A program made the translations under genes and the position numbers. From positions 1 to 44,694 of the forward strand of contig CAKTFH010000018.1 of assembly GCA_934555895.1 (NCBI GenBank): a stretch of DNA of 44,694 nt. The letters are read 5' to 3'. This document shows, one piece after another, positions 34,409-44,100 of the stretch (position 1 is the stretch's first letter; each line of letters opens with the position of its first letter). Under the pieces are notes generated by a model that saw only the letters and a list, made by a program, of their open reading frames with translations, had not been told where the DNA came from and made no database searches. The stretch comes from an uncultured Muribaculaceae bacterium (GTDB taxonomy: Bacteria > Bacteroidota > Bacteroidia > Bacteroidales > Muribaculaceae).

Positions 34409-37400
34409 TTATTTTACATACACTTTCGATGCAGTGCCGTCGCTCTTGACGAGGATGTTGACTGCACCCTTGATTGCGCGATTTACACGGGTTCCGGAGA
34501 GTGTGTAAATCTTGACATCAGAGCTGATGGCGTCGGCCTCGATGGAGTCGATGCCGTTCTCCTTGGCGTAGGTCTCGATGTACTTGATAAGATCTTCGAT
34601 CTCCTCTACGGGAACCACGTTGCTGTATTCACCTTCCTCGGCTACAGCTGCGAGAGCGTCGTCGGCAGCCTGACGGGCTGCGTCGATAGCCTGCTGGGCG
34701 GTGGCAACAACTTCGGTCACATCAACATCGTCATAAAGAGTAGCGACGGTAGTCTTCATTTCGTCGAGCTTGAGCTGGAGACCGTCGATAGTCTCGATGT
34801 CGGCGTCGTAAGCAGCCTTGTTGGCGGCCTGACGGTTGAACTCATCCTGCTGTGCCTTGGCGTCGGTTACGACTGCGGCGATGAGGGCTTCGATGGCCTC
34901 GGTGTCGACGGTGTATTCGAAGGTGCCTTCGGTGGTAACAGCTGAGTAAGCCTCCTCGGCGTCGAGAGTAGCTTTCTCGATAGCGGCGTTGGCGGCAGCA
35001 ACAGCCTCGGTTACATCAGCTTCGGGATAGAGCTCGTTGGCTTCGGCCTCGGCAGCCTCGAGTTTCTCGATGAGGGCCTGGATAGCTGTCTGAGTCTCCA
35101 TGTAAGCCTTGGCGTTGGCTGTGGTGCGCTCGAGCTCGGCCTGCTGAGCCTCGGCGTCGGTTACGACTGCGGCGATGAGAGCATCGATGGCCTCGGTGTC
35201 GATGGTGAAGCTGTAGATGCCTTCCTCAGCTACGGCCTCGAATGCGGCCTGTGCGTCGGCGGTGAGTTTGTTGATGGCGGCCTGAGCGGCTTCTACCGAT
35301 TCCTCAACATCTACTTCAGGATATTTCTCGTCAACCTCTGCCTTGGCGGCGTCGAGCTTGGCCTGGAGAGCTGCGATATCCTGAACGGTCTTGTCGTAGG
35401 CTGCCTGGTTGGCGGCTACGCGCTGTGTCTCCTGGTAAGCTGCTTCCTGCTCGGTAGCCGACTTGGTGATGGCCTCGATGAGGGCGCAGATGCCGGCCTC
35501 GTCTACAGTGTAGTTGTATACGCCTTCCTTGTCAACTGCGAGATAAGCGAGGTTTGCATCGTTGCGGGCGTTGGTGATGGCGGTCTGTGCCTTGTTGAGC
35601 ACAGAGGTGATGTTAGCGTGGGGGCAATCTTTCTCAGCAGCCTCTACAGCGGCGTCGAGCTCAGCCTGGAGGGCGTTGAGGGTTGCGATAGCCTGGTCGT
35701 AAGCGGCTTTGTTGTGCTCCTTGCGGTTGGCCTCGTTGTCAGCAACAGCCTTGGCGATGATGGCGTCGATGAGGGTGTTGATTTCAGCGGTGGGAACCGT
35801 ATAGCTGTAGGTGCCTTCGGTGGCAACAGCTGCGTAAGCGGCCTCGGCGTCGAGGGTAGCTTTCTCGATAGCGGCGTTGGCGGCGGCGATAGCTTCGGTT
35901 ACATCAGCGTCGGGATACTGCTCCTTGACCTGAGCCTCCACACCCTCGAGTTTCTCGATGAGAGCCTGGAGGGCAGCCTGAGTCTCCTGATAAGCCTTGG
36001 CGTTGGCTACGGTGCGCTCTATCTCCTCCTGCTGTGCCTTGGCGTCGGGGAGGATTGCGTTGATGAGTGCCTCGATGGCAGCGGTGTCTACTGTGTAGTT
36101 GTAGGTGCCTTCGGTGGCAACAGCTGCGTAAGCGGCCTCGGCGTCAACGGTAGCTTTCTCGATAGCGGCCTGAGCGGCGGCTACGGTAGCCTCAGTGTTA
36201 GCGTCGGGATACTGCTCTTTGGCCTCGTTCTGGACGGCTTCGAGTTGCTCGATGAGGGCCTGGAGGGCAGCCTGAGTCTCCTGATAAGCCTTGGCGTTTG
36301 CAGATGTGCGCTCTATCTCCTCCTGCTGTGCCTTGGCGTCGGGCAGGATGGTATCGATAAGAGCGTCGATAGCGTCGGTGTCTACTGTGAAGCTGTAGGT
36401 GCCTTCGGTGGCAACAGCTGCGTAAGCCTCCTCGGCGTCGAGGGTAGCTTTCTCGATGGCGGCGTTGGCAGCGGCAACAGCCTCGGTTACATCAGCGTCG
36501 GGATACTGCTCCTTGACCTGAGCCTCCACACCCTCGAGTTTCTCGATGAGAGTCTGGATAGCGGTCTGAGTCTCCTGATAAGCCTTGGCGTTGGCTACGG
36601 TGCGCTCTATCTCCTCCTGCTGTGCCTTGGCGTCGGGGAGGATTGCGTTGATGAGGGCCTCGATAGCTTCGGTGTCTACGGTATAGTTGTAGGTGCCTTC
36701 GGTGGCAACAGCGTTGTAAGCAGCCTCGGCGTCAACTGTAGCTTTCTCGATAGCGGCCTGAGCTGCGGCGATGGGCTCGGTTACATCAGCGTCGGGATAC
36801 TGCTCCTTTGCCTCGGCCTCGGCGGCTCCGAGCTGCTCCATGAGAGCCTCGAGGGCAGCCTGAGTCTCCTGATAAGCCTTGGCGTTGGCAGTAGCGCGGT
36901 CGAGCTCAGCCTGTTCAGCCTGTGCGTCTTCTACCAGCTTTTTGATAGAAGTTTCAACTTCGGCAGCGGGCTCAGTGACGATGGTATCGTATTTTGAAGG
37001 TAGGGTGGCATCAGCAAATGCAGTATTTGCTGCAGTTTCAATAGCATCGATAGCTGTTGTGATGCTTTCGCCGGTGAAGCTGTCTTTCACATCTGGATAT
37101 TTCTCGGCGATTTCAGCAAGTGCTTCGGCCAGAGCAGTGCGCAGACCAGCGATTACAGTTTGGGCATCTGAAAGATATTTACCACCATTAATAATATTAA
37201 CAGCAAGATTTCCGCAGTTGATGCTTTTGGTCATACCAGCTGCATCAGGAACTGTAGATACGATTATGTCGTTAAGATTTACAGTACCTTCAGTAGATTC
37301 GAATGTCTCAGGTACGGAAACATTCAGAGTAAAGAGCGTTCCTTCGCCGGATTCAGCAATTTTGGTGGTGCTCATATCCAGCAGAATGAGTGAGATTGTT

Positions 37401-38104
37401 CCATCAGGACGTGTAGTCTTGCGGAAACGGCTTCCAGGTGTGAGACGGCTACTCAGTTTGATATCTGAGGCTGCAATGTCAAAACCCTCTGGAAGTTTTA
37501 CGAGAAATTCAAGACCGCCAAGAGGTGCGTCGTTTGTCATGTTTACTTCAATGGGGAATTTCTGGCCCGGGGCTACGACCACATCTGAAGCAGTAGTGGT
37601 GAACTCATATTTGGGAGCTTCTTCCTCCACACCGAGTGTGACATCAACTGTGCAATCGTTCAGGTTGACAAGCTTATTGTCTTTACCGGAAATTCCGATT
37701 CTTGAAAGACCGAACTCCACTTTATTGTTTGACAGCATTCCATCTTTTATGCGGAGTTTCACTGTCATAAGAGCACCTGAGTTCTCGGCAATGGGCTTGC
37801 TTTCCCAAGAAGTGATTATTGCGGCAACACCCTTAAAGGTAAGTTCCTGACCATTGCTTGTACGTACTGGGTTCATCTGAGGAGTACCGACGATTTCCAA
37901 TTCATCGGGCAAGTCAAATCTGAACTGTACTCCATATACATCGACATCGTTGTCCATGTATACAGGTACTTCAACAGGCTCGTAGTCCGTTATACTGAAC
38001 GGCTCGACATAGATCTTGTTTTCGGCAGCAGCCGCAAAGCTTGCGGTTATAGCGACAAGAAGAGCTACGAGCTTTAAACCGGATATTTTGTTGATTAATT
38101 TCAT
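34409..38104 (-). CDS. Secreted surface protein: two cohesin-like domains, eight ~98-aa helical repeats, T9SS-like tail
   Basis: 1,231 residues. A signal peptide (KLVALLVAITASFAAAAENK) is followed by two beta-sandwich domains of cohesin-like type: about 27-155 (ITDYEPVEVPVYMDNDVDV, YGVQFRFDLPDELEIVG) and about 165-305 (VVVAPGQKFPIEVNMTND, GLEFLVKLPEGFDI). Next come a degenerate repeat (about 310-409) and repeats R1-R8 (410-1185), each a predicted helical bundle with a conserved YPDADVTE turn and an EGTYNYTV strand-like segment. The last 46 residues (DVKIYTLSGTRVNRA, ILVKSDGTASKVYVK) resemble a T9SS type-A sorting tail. I infer a cell-surface stalk that shows cohesin-like domains. No enzyme domain is visible. 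The binding partner may be the dockerin-like module of the upstream gene, unproven. Confidence 0.85.
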   Translation of the reverse strand: MKLINKISGLKLVALLVAITASFAAAAENKIYVEPFSITDYEPVEVPVYMDNDVDVYGVQFRFDLPDELEIVGTPQMNPVRTSNGQELTFKGVAAIITSWESKPIAENSGALMTVKLRIKDGMLSNNKVEFGLSRIGISGKDNKLVNLNDCTVDVTLGVEEEAPKYEFTTTASDVVVAPGQKFPIEVNMTNDAPLGGLEFLVKLPEGFDIAASDIKLSSRLTPGSRFRKTTRPDGTISLILLDMSTTKIAESGEGTLFTLNVSVPETFESTEGTVNLNDIIVSTVPDAAGMTKSINCGNLAVNIINGGKYLSDAQTVIAGLRTALAEALAEIAEKYPDVKDSFTGESITTAIDAIETAANTAFADATLPSKYDTIVTEPAAEVETSIKKLVEDAQAEQAELDRATANAKAYQETQAALEALMEQLGAAEAEAKEQYPDADVTEPIAAAQAAIEKATVDAEAAYNAVATEGTYNYTVDTEAIEALINAILPDAKAQQEEIERTVANAKAYQETQTAIQTLIEKLEGVEAQVKEQYPDADVTEAVAAANAAIEKATLDAEEAYAAVATEGTYSFTVDTDAIDALIDTILPDAKAQQEEIERTSANAKAYQETQAALQALIEQLEAVQNEAKEQYPDANTEATVAAAQAAIEKATVDAEAAYAAVATEGTYNYTVDTAAIEALINAILPDAKAQQEEIERTVANAKAYQETQAALQALIEKLEGVEAQVKEQYPDADVTEAIAAANAAIEKATLDAEAAYAAVATEGTYSYTVPTAEINTLIDAIIAKAVADNEANRKEHNKAAYDQAIATLNALQAELDAAVEAAEKDCPHANITSVLNKAQTAITNARNDANLAYLAVDKEGVYNYTVDEAGICALIEAITKSATEQEAAYQETQRVAANQAAYDKTVQDIAALQAKLDAAKAEVDEKYPEVDVEESVEAAQAAINKLTADAQAAFEAVAEEGIYSFTIDTEAIDALIAAVVTDAEAQQAELERTTANAKAYMETQTAIQALIEKLEAAEAEANELYPEADVTEAVAAANAAIEKATLDAEEAYSAVTTEGTFEYTVDTEAIEALIAAVVTDAKAQQDEFNRQAANKAAYDADIETIDGLQLKLDEMKTTVATLYDDVDVTEVVATAQQAIDAARQAADDALAAVAEEGEYSNVVPVEEIEDLIKYIETYAKENGIDSIEADAISSDVKIYTLSGTRVNRAIKGAVNILVKSDGTASKVYVK
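34550..36877 (-). repeat. Eight tandem ~294-bp coding repeats (R1-R8)
   Basis: R1 starts near 36877, R2 36583, R3 36289, R4 35995; R5-R8 are more diverged (97-101 residues each). The unit is 98 codons, so slippage keeps the frame. R1-R4 are near-identical in places: an 88-bp stretch at 36568-36655 recurs exactly at 35980-36067, 588 bp away, that is, two units apart. This indicates a duplication of a two-repeat block. Confidence 0.92.
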
Positions 38105-38133
38105 TGTATAATTTATAATATGTTTGTGGGGTA

Positions 38134-38169
38134 AAGGTACACGTAAACGTATACGCGCTTACGTGTACC
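38134..38169 (-). repeat. Perfect 12-bp inverted repeat with an inner palindrome between the two surface genes
   Basis: Arms 38134-38145 and 38158-38169 pair exactly; the 12-base loop holds the 8-bp palindrome CGTATACG (38147-38154). It sits in the 77-base gap between the two - strand genes. There is no T run after it on the - strand, so an ordinary terminator is unlikely; an operator, RNA processing site or attenuator are possible. Confidence 0.85.
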
Positions 38170-38181
38170 TCTTTACCTATA

Positions 38182-41100
38182 TCAATGCATCTCTTTGGTG
38201 GTAGTGCCGTCGGCGTGACGGATGATGTTGATACCACGCTGGAGCTTGTTATAAGCGCGACCGGCTGCATCGTAGATACGGTCCTTGACATTATGGCAGC
38301 CCTCAGTAATGCTGTCGATACCAGAGAGACCAGTATTCTTGACTTCGTAAGCGGTTGCGTTCGAGTCAGCGAATACAGCGCCTTCAACCTCAAGATTGCC
38401 AGCACCGCGGGTGCGGATTATGAGGAGGGCACCGTCGTTGCCCTGAAGTTCTGCATTGGTCATAGAAGCAATTACCACGCGTGCTCCATTGCTGTTGTCG
38501 AAGCGCTGGAGTTCATGGTCAGCAGCACGGTTGCTGAGCTCGATGTCAACAATTTCCATGCCGGCTCCGACTTTGATGTCGAGCTGACCGGCAACAAATG
38601 AAGTAGTGTTGCTTACGAGCACGGCGTATTCGCGGATGCCGTTTTCTGTGCCGTTGAGCGCAACAGCCATGTGGTTGTCGGTGGCCTGCTGGATTCCCTT
38701 GGCAAGGAGACGGGGTGCCTGCGAAGGATTATTGAGGTCGTCGATGGCGATGTTAAGGATAGCCACAACATCAGCGATATTGATGGTCTTATCGTTGTTG
38801 ACATCGGCAGCGTATGCCTGACGCGGGCTGGTCTCTACAAGATCTTTATAGGTTACGCCTTCGCCAACCCATACAATAACTTGCTGAACATCAGCTACAG
38901 TTACTTCACCGTTAGGCTCAAGGTCAACATCACCGGGAGTGAACTCATTGTCGTAAACACCTTCGCTTACGGTGCGAGCCTGAGACTCAATAGCGGTGAG
39001 GCTTGTAATTGCTGTTTCGGCAGCTTCGAAGAATGTTGCAAGGTTTGCATCAGTTCTTTCAGAGCTTTCGTAAGCTGAAATTGCATCTACGAAATCCTGC
39101 AGTGCCTGATCTTTGGATACCTTAACAGTATTGAGCTGACCCTGAAGTTCACTACGTGTCTCAGAGAGGAGGTGAGCACGGCTCAAATTATTTTCAGCGT
39201 CTGTAATAGCAGTGTTTGCAAGACCGGCTACATATTCTACAGCTGCGATATGGCCATTGTAATCAAGGCTGGTGAGCTGAGACTCGATGTTGGTTGTGTC
39301 GATTGTGGTGTCGGCTGTGAGAGTCTTATCCTCAATCATAGTGTCGAGTGTCGACTGCAGCGATGCAATCTGATGCTCAATCATAGTGATGTCGCCACCG
39401 AGCTGTTCAGGCTTATCAAGCTGATAGGTGCTGAGATAGGTACGGATTTCCTCAAGTTTCTGAGTCAGGCCGTCAATCTCATTCTGAAGTACCACGGCAT
39501 TTTCAGCGATAGCCTTCTGCTCGAGAGCTGCTTTATTAGCAGCTTCGATTTCAGCTTTCTTGCTGTCAATTGCCTTCTGAATAGCATCCATATCGGCTGC
39601 ATAATTGCTTTCAAGCGCTACAATCTTGTTGCCGGCAGTTTCTAATTTCTGGTTAACTGCAGCAAGATCGGCTTCAATCTGAGAATAAGCATCGGCAAAT
39701 TCTTCCTGTACAGAAGTCTCGGAGTTAGCGAGTTCTGTCTTGGCAGCGTTGAGAGCCTCTTCTACAACCTCATACTGAGCAGCGAGACGTGCCTGGGCAT
39801 CGACAGCCGATGTATTGGTGCCATCGTGAGTATAGACGGCTTCCAGTTCAGCGAGATAGTCGCACAGATTGTTCTCAAGAGTCTGAGCTGTGGTCTGGAA
39901 TTTCTCATTAGTGAGATCTTTAAGGCCTGCGATAGCGTTGATGGCTTCATCAATCTTTTTCTGCATTTCAGCAGCATTAGACTGACTCCAGCTGGTTTCG
40001 GCCTTGGCATTGTTAAATGCCTCGCGGACATCAGTCATTATGCTGTTAAGCTGTGCTGTCTCGGCTTTGCGGATTGCAGTATAAGCGTCAGCAATAGCAG
40101 TATCTGCGTCGCCCTTGAGTCCCTCTGCACGAGTGCTGGGACCATTCTCGGAAAGTGAACCCTTGTTTTCCTCAACGAATGTTTCAAGTGCTTTGACTGC
40201 GGTCTGAGCAACAGCGATGGCACTTACTGTTTCGGGAGCACTGTCAGCGGCGAGCGATGCAGCATAGTCAATGAGTTCCTGGAGACCGGTCTTCAGATTG
40301 GGAATAATTCCGTCTTCACCAGTGTACTCCTTGTAGAGTTCATCAGATTTCGCATTGGCCTCGCTCTGACCCTTGAGTGTGTCAAGAATGTTCTTGATTT
40401 CCTCGGAGATTTTGTCAAGTTCTGCAGCGGCGCCGTCCTGAAGAGCGGAGAGTGTGTTGGCGTCTTCAGCGGTAATTTCTGTGTTGTAGCCAGCTGCTGT
40501 ATCGATCTGTTCATCAATCTTATCCTTGGCATCTTTTTTCTGTTCTTTAGTTGCGAAGGAATAAGCCTCATCTGTTTCAACAGAGGCGAGACTTGTAGCA
40601 GCATTATCGCTGAATTCTTTGTAGATTGCATTCCAGAGAATGTCGGCTGCACTCTCGAGTGCTTTTTCATCGTAAACAACCTTGTCGAGAGTGTCTGCAA
40701 TTTTATCCATCGCAAAGCCAATCTGGTCTTTATAACCATAGTTCTCGGGTTTGGGATCCTGATTTGCAAGATCAACAACGGCCTGATGTTGGGTATTAGC
40801 GGTGAAGTGAGAATTGATAGCCTCCTGAAGTTCCGGGCATTTGCCGAAAAGAGTTGCATTAAGCACAGGAGCACCGGTCTTTTCATCGTACACTACTACT
40901 CCATTCTCATCAGTTTCAAACATTCCTGCGGCAGTCATGCTCTGAACGAGTGTAGCATATACGCCATCGCGATATTCGCTCTGGTCAGTCCAGTATGTGC
41001 TACCGAGGGTATTCATATTGTTGATAAGACCTTCCTGAGCATTGGTAATCTCAGTCTTCAGTTTATCGATTTCGTCAGTTGCCTCCTTTTTGAAATCAGC

Positions 41101-44100
41101 GGCTGAGAATGCGAAATCTGCTGCGTTGCTGTCATCTATATATTTCTGGATTTTACCTTCGAGTGTGGTAATCTTCTGAGTATAGCTGTACAGATACGAG
41201 TGGTTGAGCAGGTCTGCATTTATGAATGCGCGATATCCTGCGTTCTTAATGTCATAGAAGAATGCATTGTATGCTTTTACTGCGTTGTCTTTGAGTGTGC
41301 GCAGAGCAGCAATCTGATTTTCCCATCCTTGTGATGTAGCTGCATTGAGGTTGTTGACACCATCTTTGAAGTCGGATTGAATCTTATCTGCCTGTGCCTT
41401 GATTGCGTCGTACTTGGTGATGTAATCAGTCTTCTTGGCATCATTGAGAGCACCCTTACCAAAATCACCGGTCATTGCGACATCAACGTTTGCCAGGTCA
41501 GTAGCCTTGAGAGCGTTAAGAGCCTCGAGATTCCTTGTACGAGCATCGTCATTCTTACAATTTGCTTCGACATAAGCGATTACTTCGTCGATATGAGTCA
41601 TGACATTCTTAGACTTAGCTAAAAGCTCGTTATAAGCCTCTTGATTTGTAACGATAATTTCCTCGACACCATCAACAGCAGTCTTAAGTGCATTGGCTCT
41701 TGCGGTGAAGCCTTCTTCTCCAGACATACCATCTTTCAGGTTGCCTTCACTGAGAGCTTTGTCGAGTGCTGAAAGAAGGTTGTTGTAATCAGTGATATAT
41801 TTGCCTGTCTCAGGATCAACCAATGCGTCGAAATAGGTCTTGGCAGGATCAAGAGTTTTCTGATTGGCTTCATCAGCGCTTGTGATTTTTTCAGGAATAC
41901 CCTTAAGCTGGTTGATAAATGCGATGTAAGCATTCACATCACCGGTAAATTTAGCGCAGTCACCAGCAAGCTCATTCAGCTCTGTATCACATGCACCGAG
42001 TTTAACAAAGTCTTCTCCTGCAGCTGTAACATTGCCTTTTGCGGTGGTAAGAGCGGTTTGAAGTGCTGCCAAAGGAGCTTTTTCTGCAAGTTTGCCAACT
42101 TCCTTATTATCTTCAATGAGTTTTGCGGCTTCTCCTACAAGTCCCTGAACATATGTAAGGTTTGCAGCCGTTGCATCGGTTGCAAATGCGGTTTTTGCAG
42201 CTGCAAGCTGTGCACCCCAGCTTTCATCGCCGGTCTGGTCAATTTCTTCTTTCAGGGCTACAATTGCATTATAGCTTAACTGAGCTTCAAGATTGTTTGC
42301 GTTGGCGAATTCTGTTGAGTAGCTAACACGGAGCGCCTCGAGCTTGTCCATGCCGGTTTTGGCATCGGACTTGTCATAGTCAGCTCCTTCGATAATGAGC
42401 TTATTCTTAATAAATGTCTCATATGCTTCAAGATCGGTCTTGAACTTGAGATAGCTGGTAGCAGCATCCTGATAAGCTTTGGAGAGAATTGTCGCTGTAG
42501 CTGTCAACGATTCGATGGCAGCTGTGACAGCTTTAACCTCGGCGTCGGTAGATGTGCCGGGCACAAGTGCACCGATAGCATCATAAAGACCGCTTATCTG
42601 TCCTTCGAACTTGGCGTACAAACCGTAAGTGAGTTCTGTCTTATTGTCGGTGTTCCATTTATTAAGGGCGTCACTGATTTTTTTGACTTTGTCTATTTCA
42701 GTCTGGAGAGCTGTTTCCAGATTTAAGATCGGAGCATAGCCTTCAATAGCTGTTGTGAGAGCCTCTATAGCATCTTTTACAGCCTGCTCTTTTGCAGTAT
42801 ACTCTTCACCGGGAAGTGTGTTGGCCGCATACTGATCGTCTACATATTTGTTAAATGTAGCGAGGGCAGTGTTAGCGGCATTAACAAGCGCATCATAATT
42901 CTCTTTCTCTGATGCTGGTACCTTAACATCTGCGGTTGCTGCTGTAATCTCCTCCTGATATTTCGTAGCGGCGGTCTGAGCGTCAGTATATGCTTTGTTC
43001 TGAGCATCAACCAGAGCCTTGAAGGTATCATAAAGATTCTGTATCTCTGTCTTGGCAGCAACAGTCTTATCTTTTGCAGTATTGATTTTATCGGCAGGAG
43101 CGCCAAGTTCAAGTGCTCCATCGGAGTTATTGTTTTTGTTGAGCACATCTGTTATCTTCTGCAGACATTCTGCACGCTTCACACCGAATACATCGCCTTC
43201 TTTATTGTCTACATCCTGTAATGCATTTACAGAGGTATAGGTCTGGTCGTAGTCGGCGGTAAGTTCAGCAATTGCTTTCTGATATTCGTTCCATGCAGTC
43301 TTGTTGGCAATAGCAGCATCGCATGCGGCTTTAAGTGCTTTCAAGTCGGCTGACATAGCGTTGTAGTCAGTTCCTTCAGGAAACGTGAAGCCGGTTATAT
43401 CGTTATCGACAATTCCGAGATTGCCCTCTTTATTTGCAGCTTCAATTGCATTCTTAAGGGTTGTAATTTTCGCTTCAAAAGCTTTTACATCGGCAGATAT
43501 CGTTTTTTGAACGAAGTCTTTCTGAATCTCAGGCGCATCTTTGTCGGCGGCTTCAGCTTTTTCTTTTACCTCTTTGAGTGAATTTTCAAAGCCTTGTGCA
43601 AGATTCGTCAGTCGTATGTAGGCTAACTCATGATTAGCAAGTTTTTCGGCTTCTGCATTAGCAGCATCCGCTTTAGTATTGAATTCTTCAACAGCTGTCT
43701 TAAATTTTGCTATTGCCTGACCGATGGTGCAGTCATTAGCGCCTTTCCAAAGTTCGAAATTCGCGTAATCATCATAGCTTAAAGGAGCTGTAATCTTTGC
43801 TATGTTGCCTTCTATATTTCCTTTATCGGTAGTGAGGGTAGCGCTTAGGGCTTTAAGAACGTCATCTGTTACATCTTCGCGCAGTATGGCAATTCCAGGC
43901 ACATCGTTGAGAAGACCCTGAAGAGCCGCATTCATCTCGCTTTCATTGATGAGAATTTCAAGTGAAGCTCCGGTGCAACCAAAATCTTTCTCAAGGTCGA
44001 TGGCCGACATTTCGACGGTTACATCAGTGTTTGCTTTTAACTCAAATTCAAGAGTGCCATCGCCCGCTACAATATCTACACTCTTGCCATTAGCTGTAAC

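Noticed and set aside
34550..36877. Regular repeats considered as a CRISPR or noncoding repeat array
   Set aside because: The unit is 294 bp, fully coding, with amino-acid-level conservation and no short direct repeats with spacers.
35618..36997. 459-codon open frame on the + strand opposite the repeats of the 1,231-aa gene
   Set aside because: It follows the 294-bp repeat unit, a multiple of three, so a stop-free antisense frame is simply copied with each repeat. The peptide is a low-complexity G/L/S/V-rich string with no signal peptide or domain.
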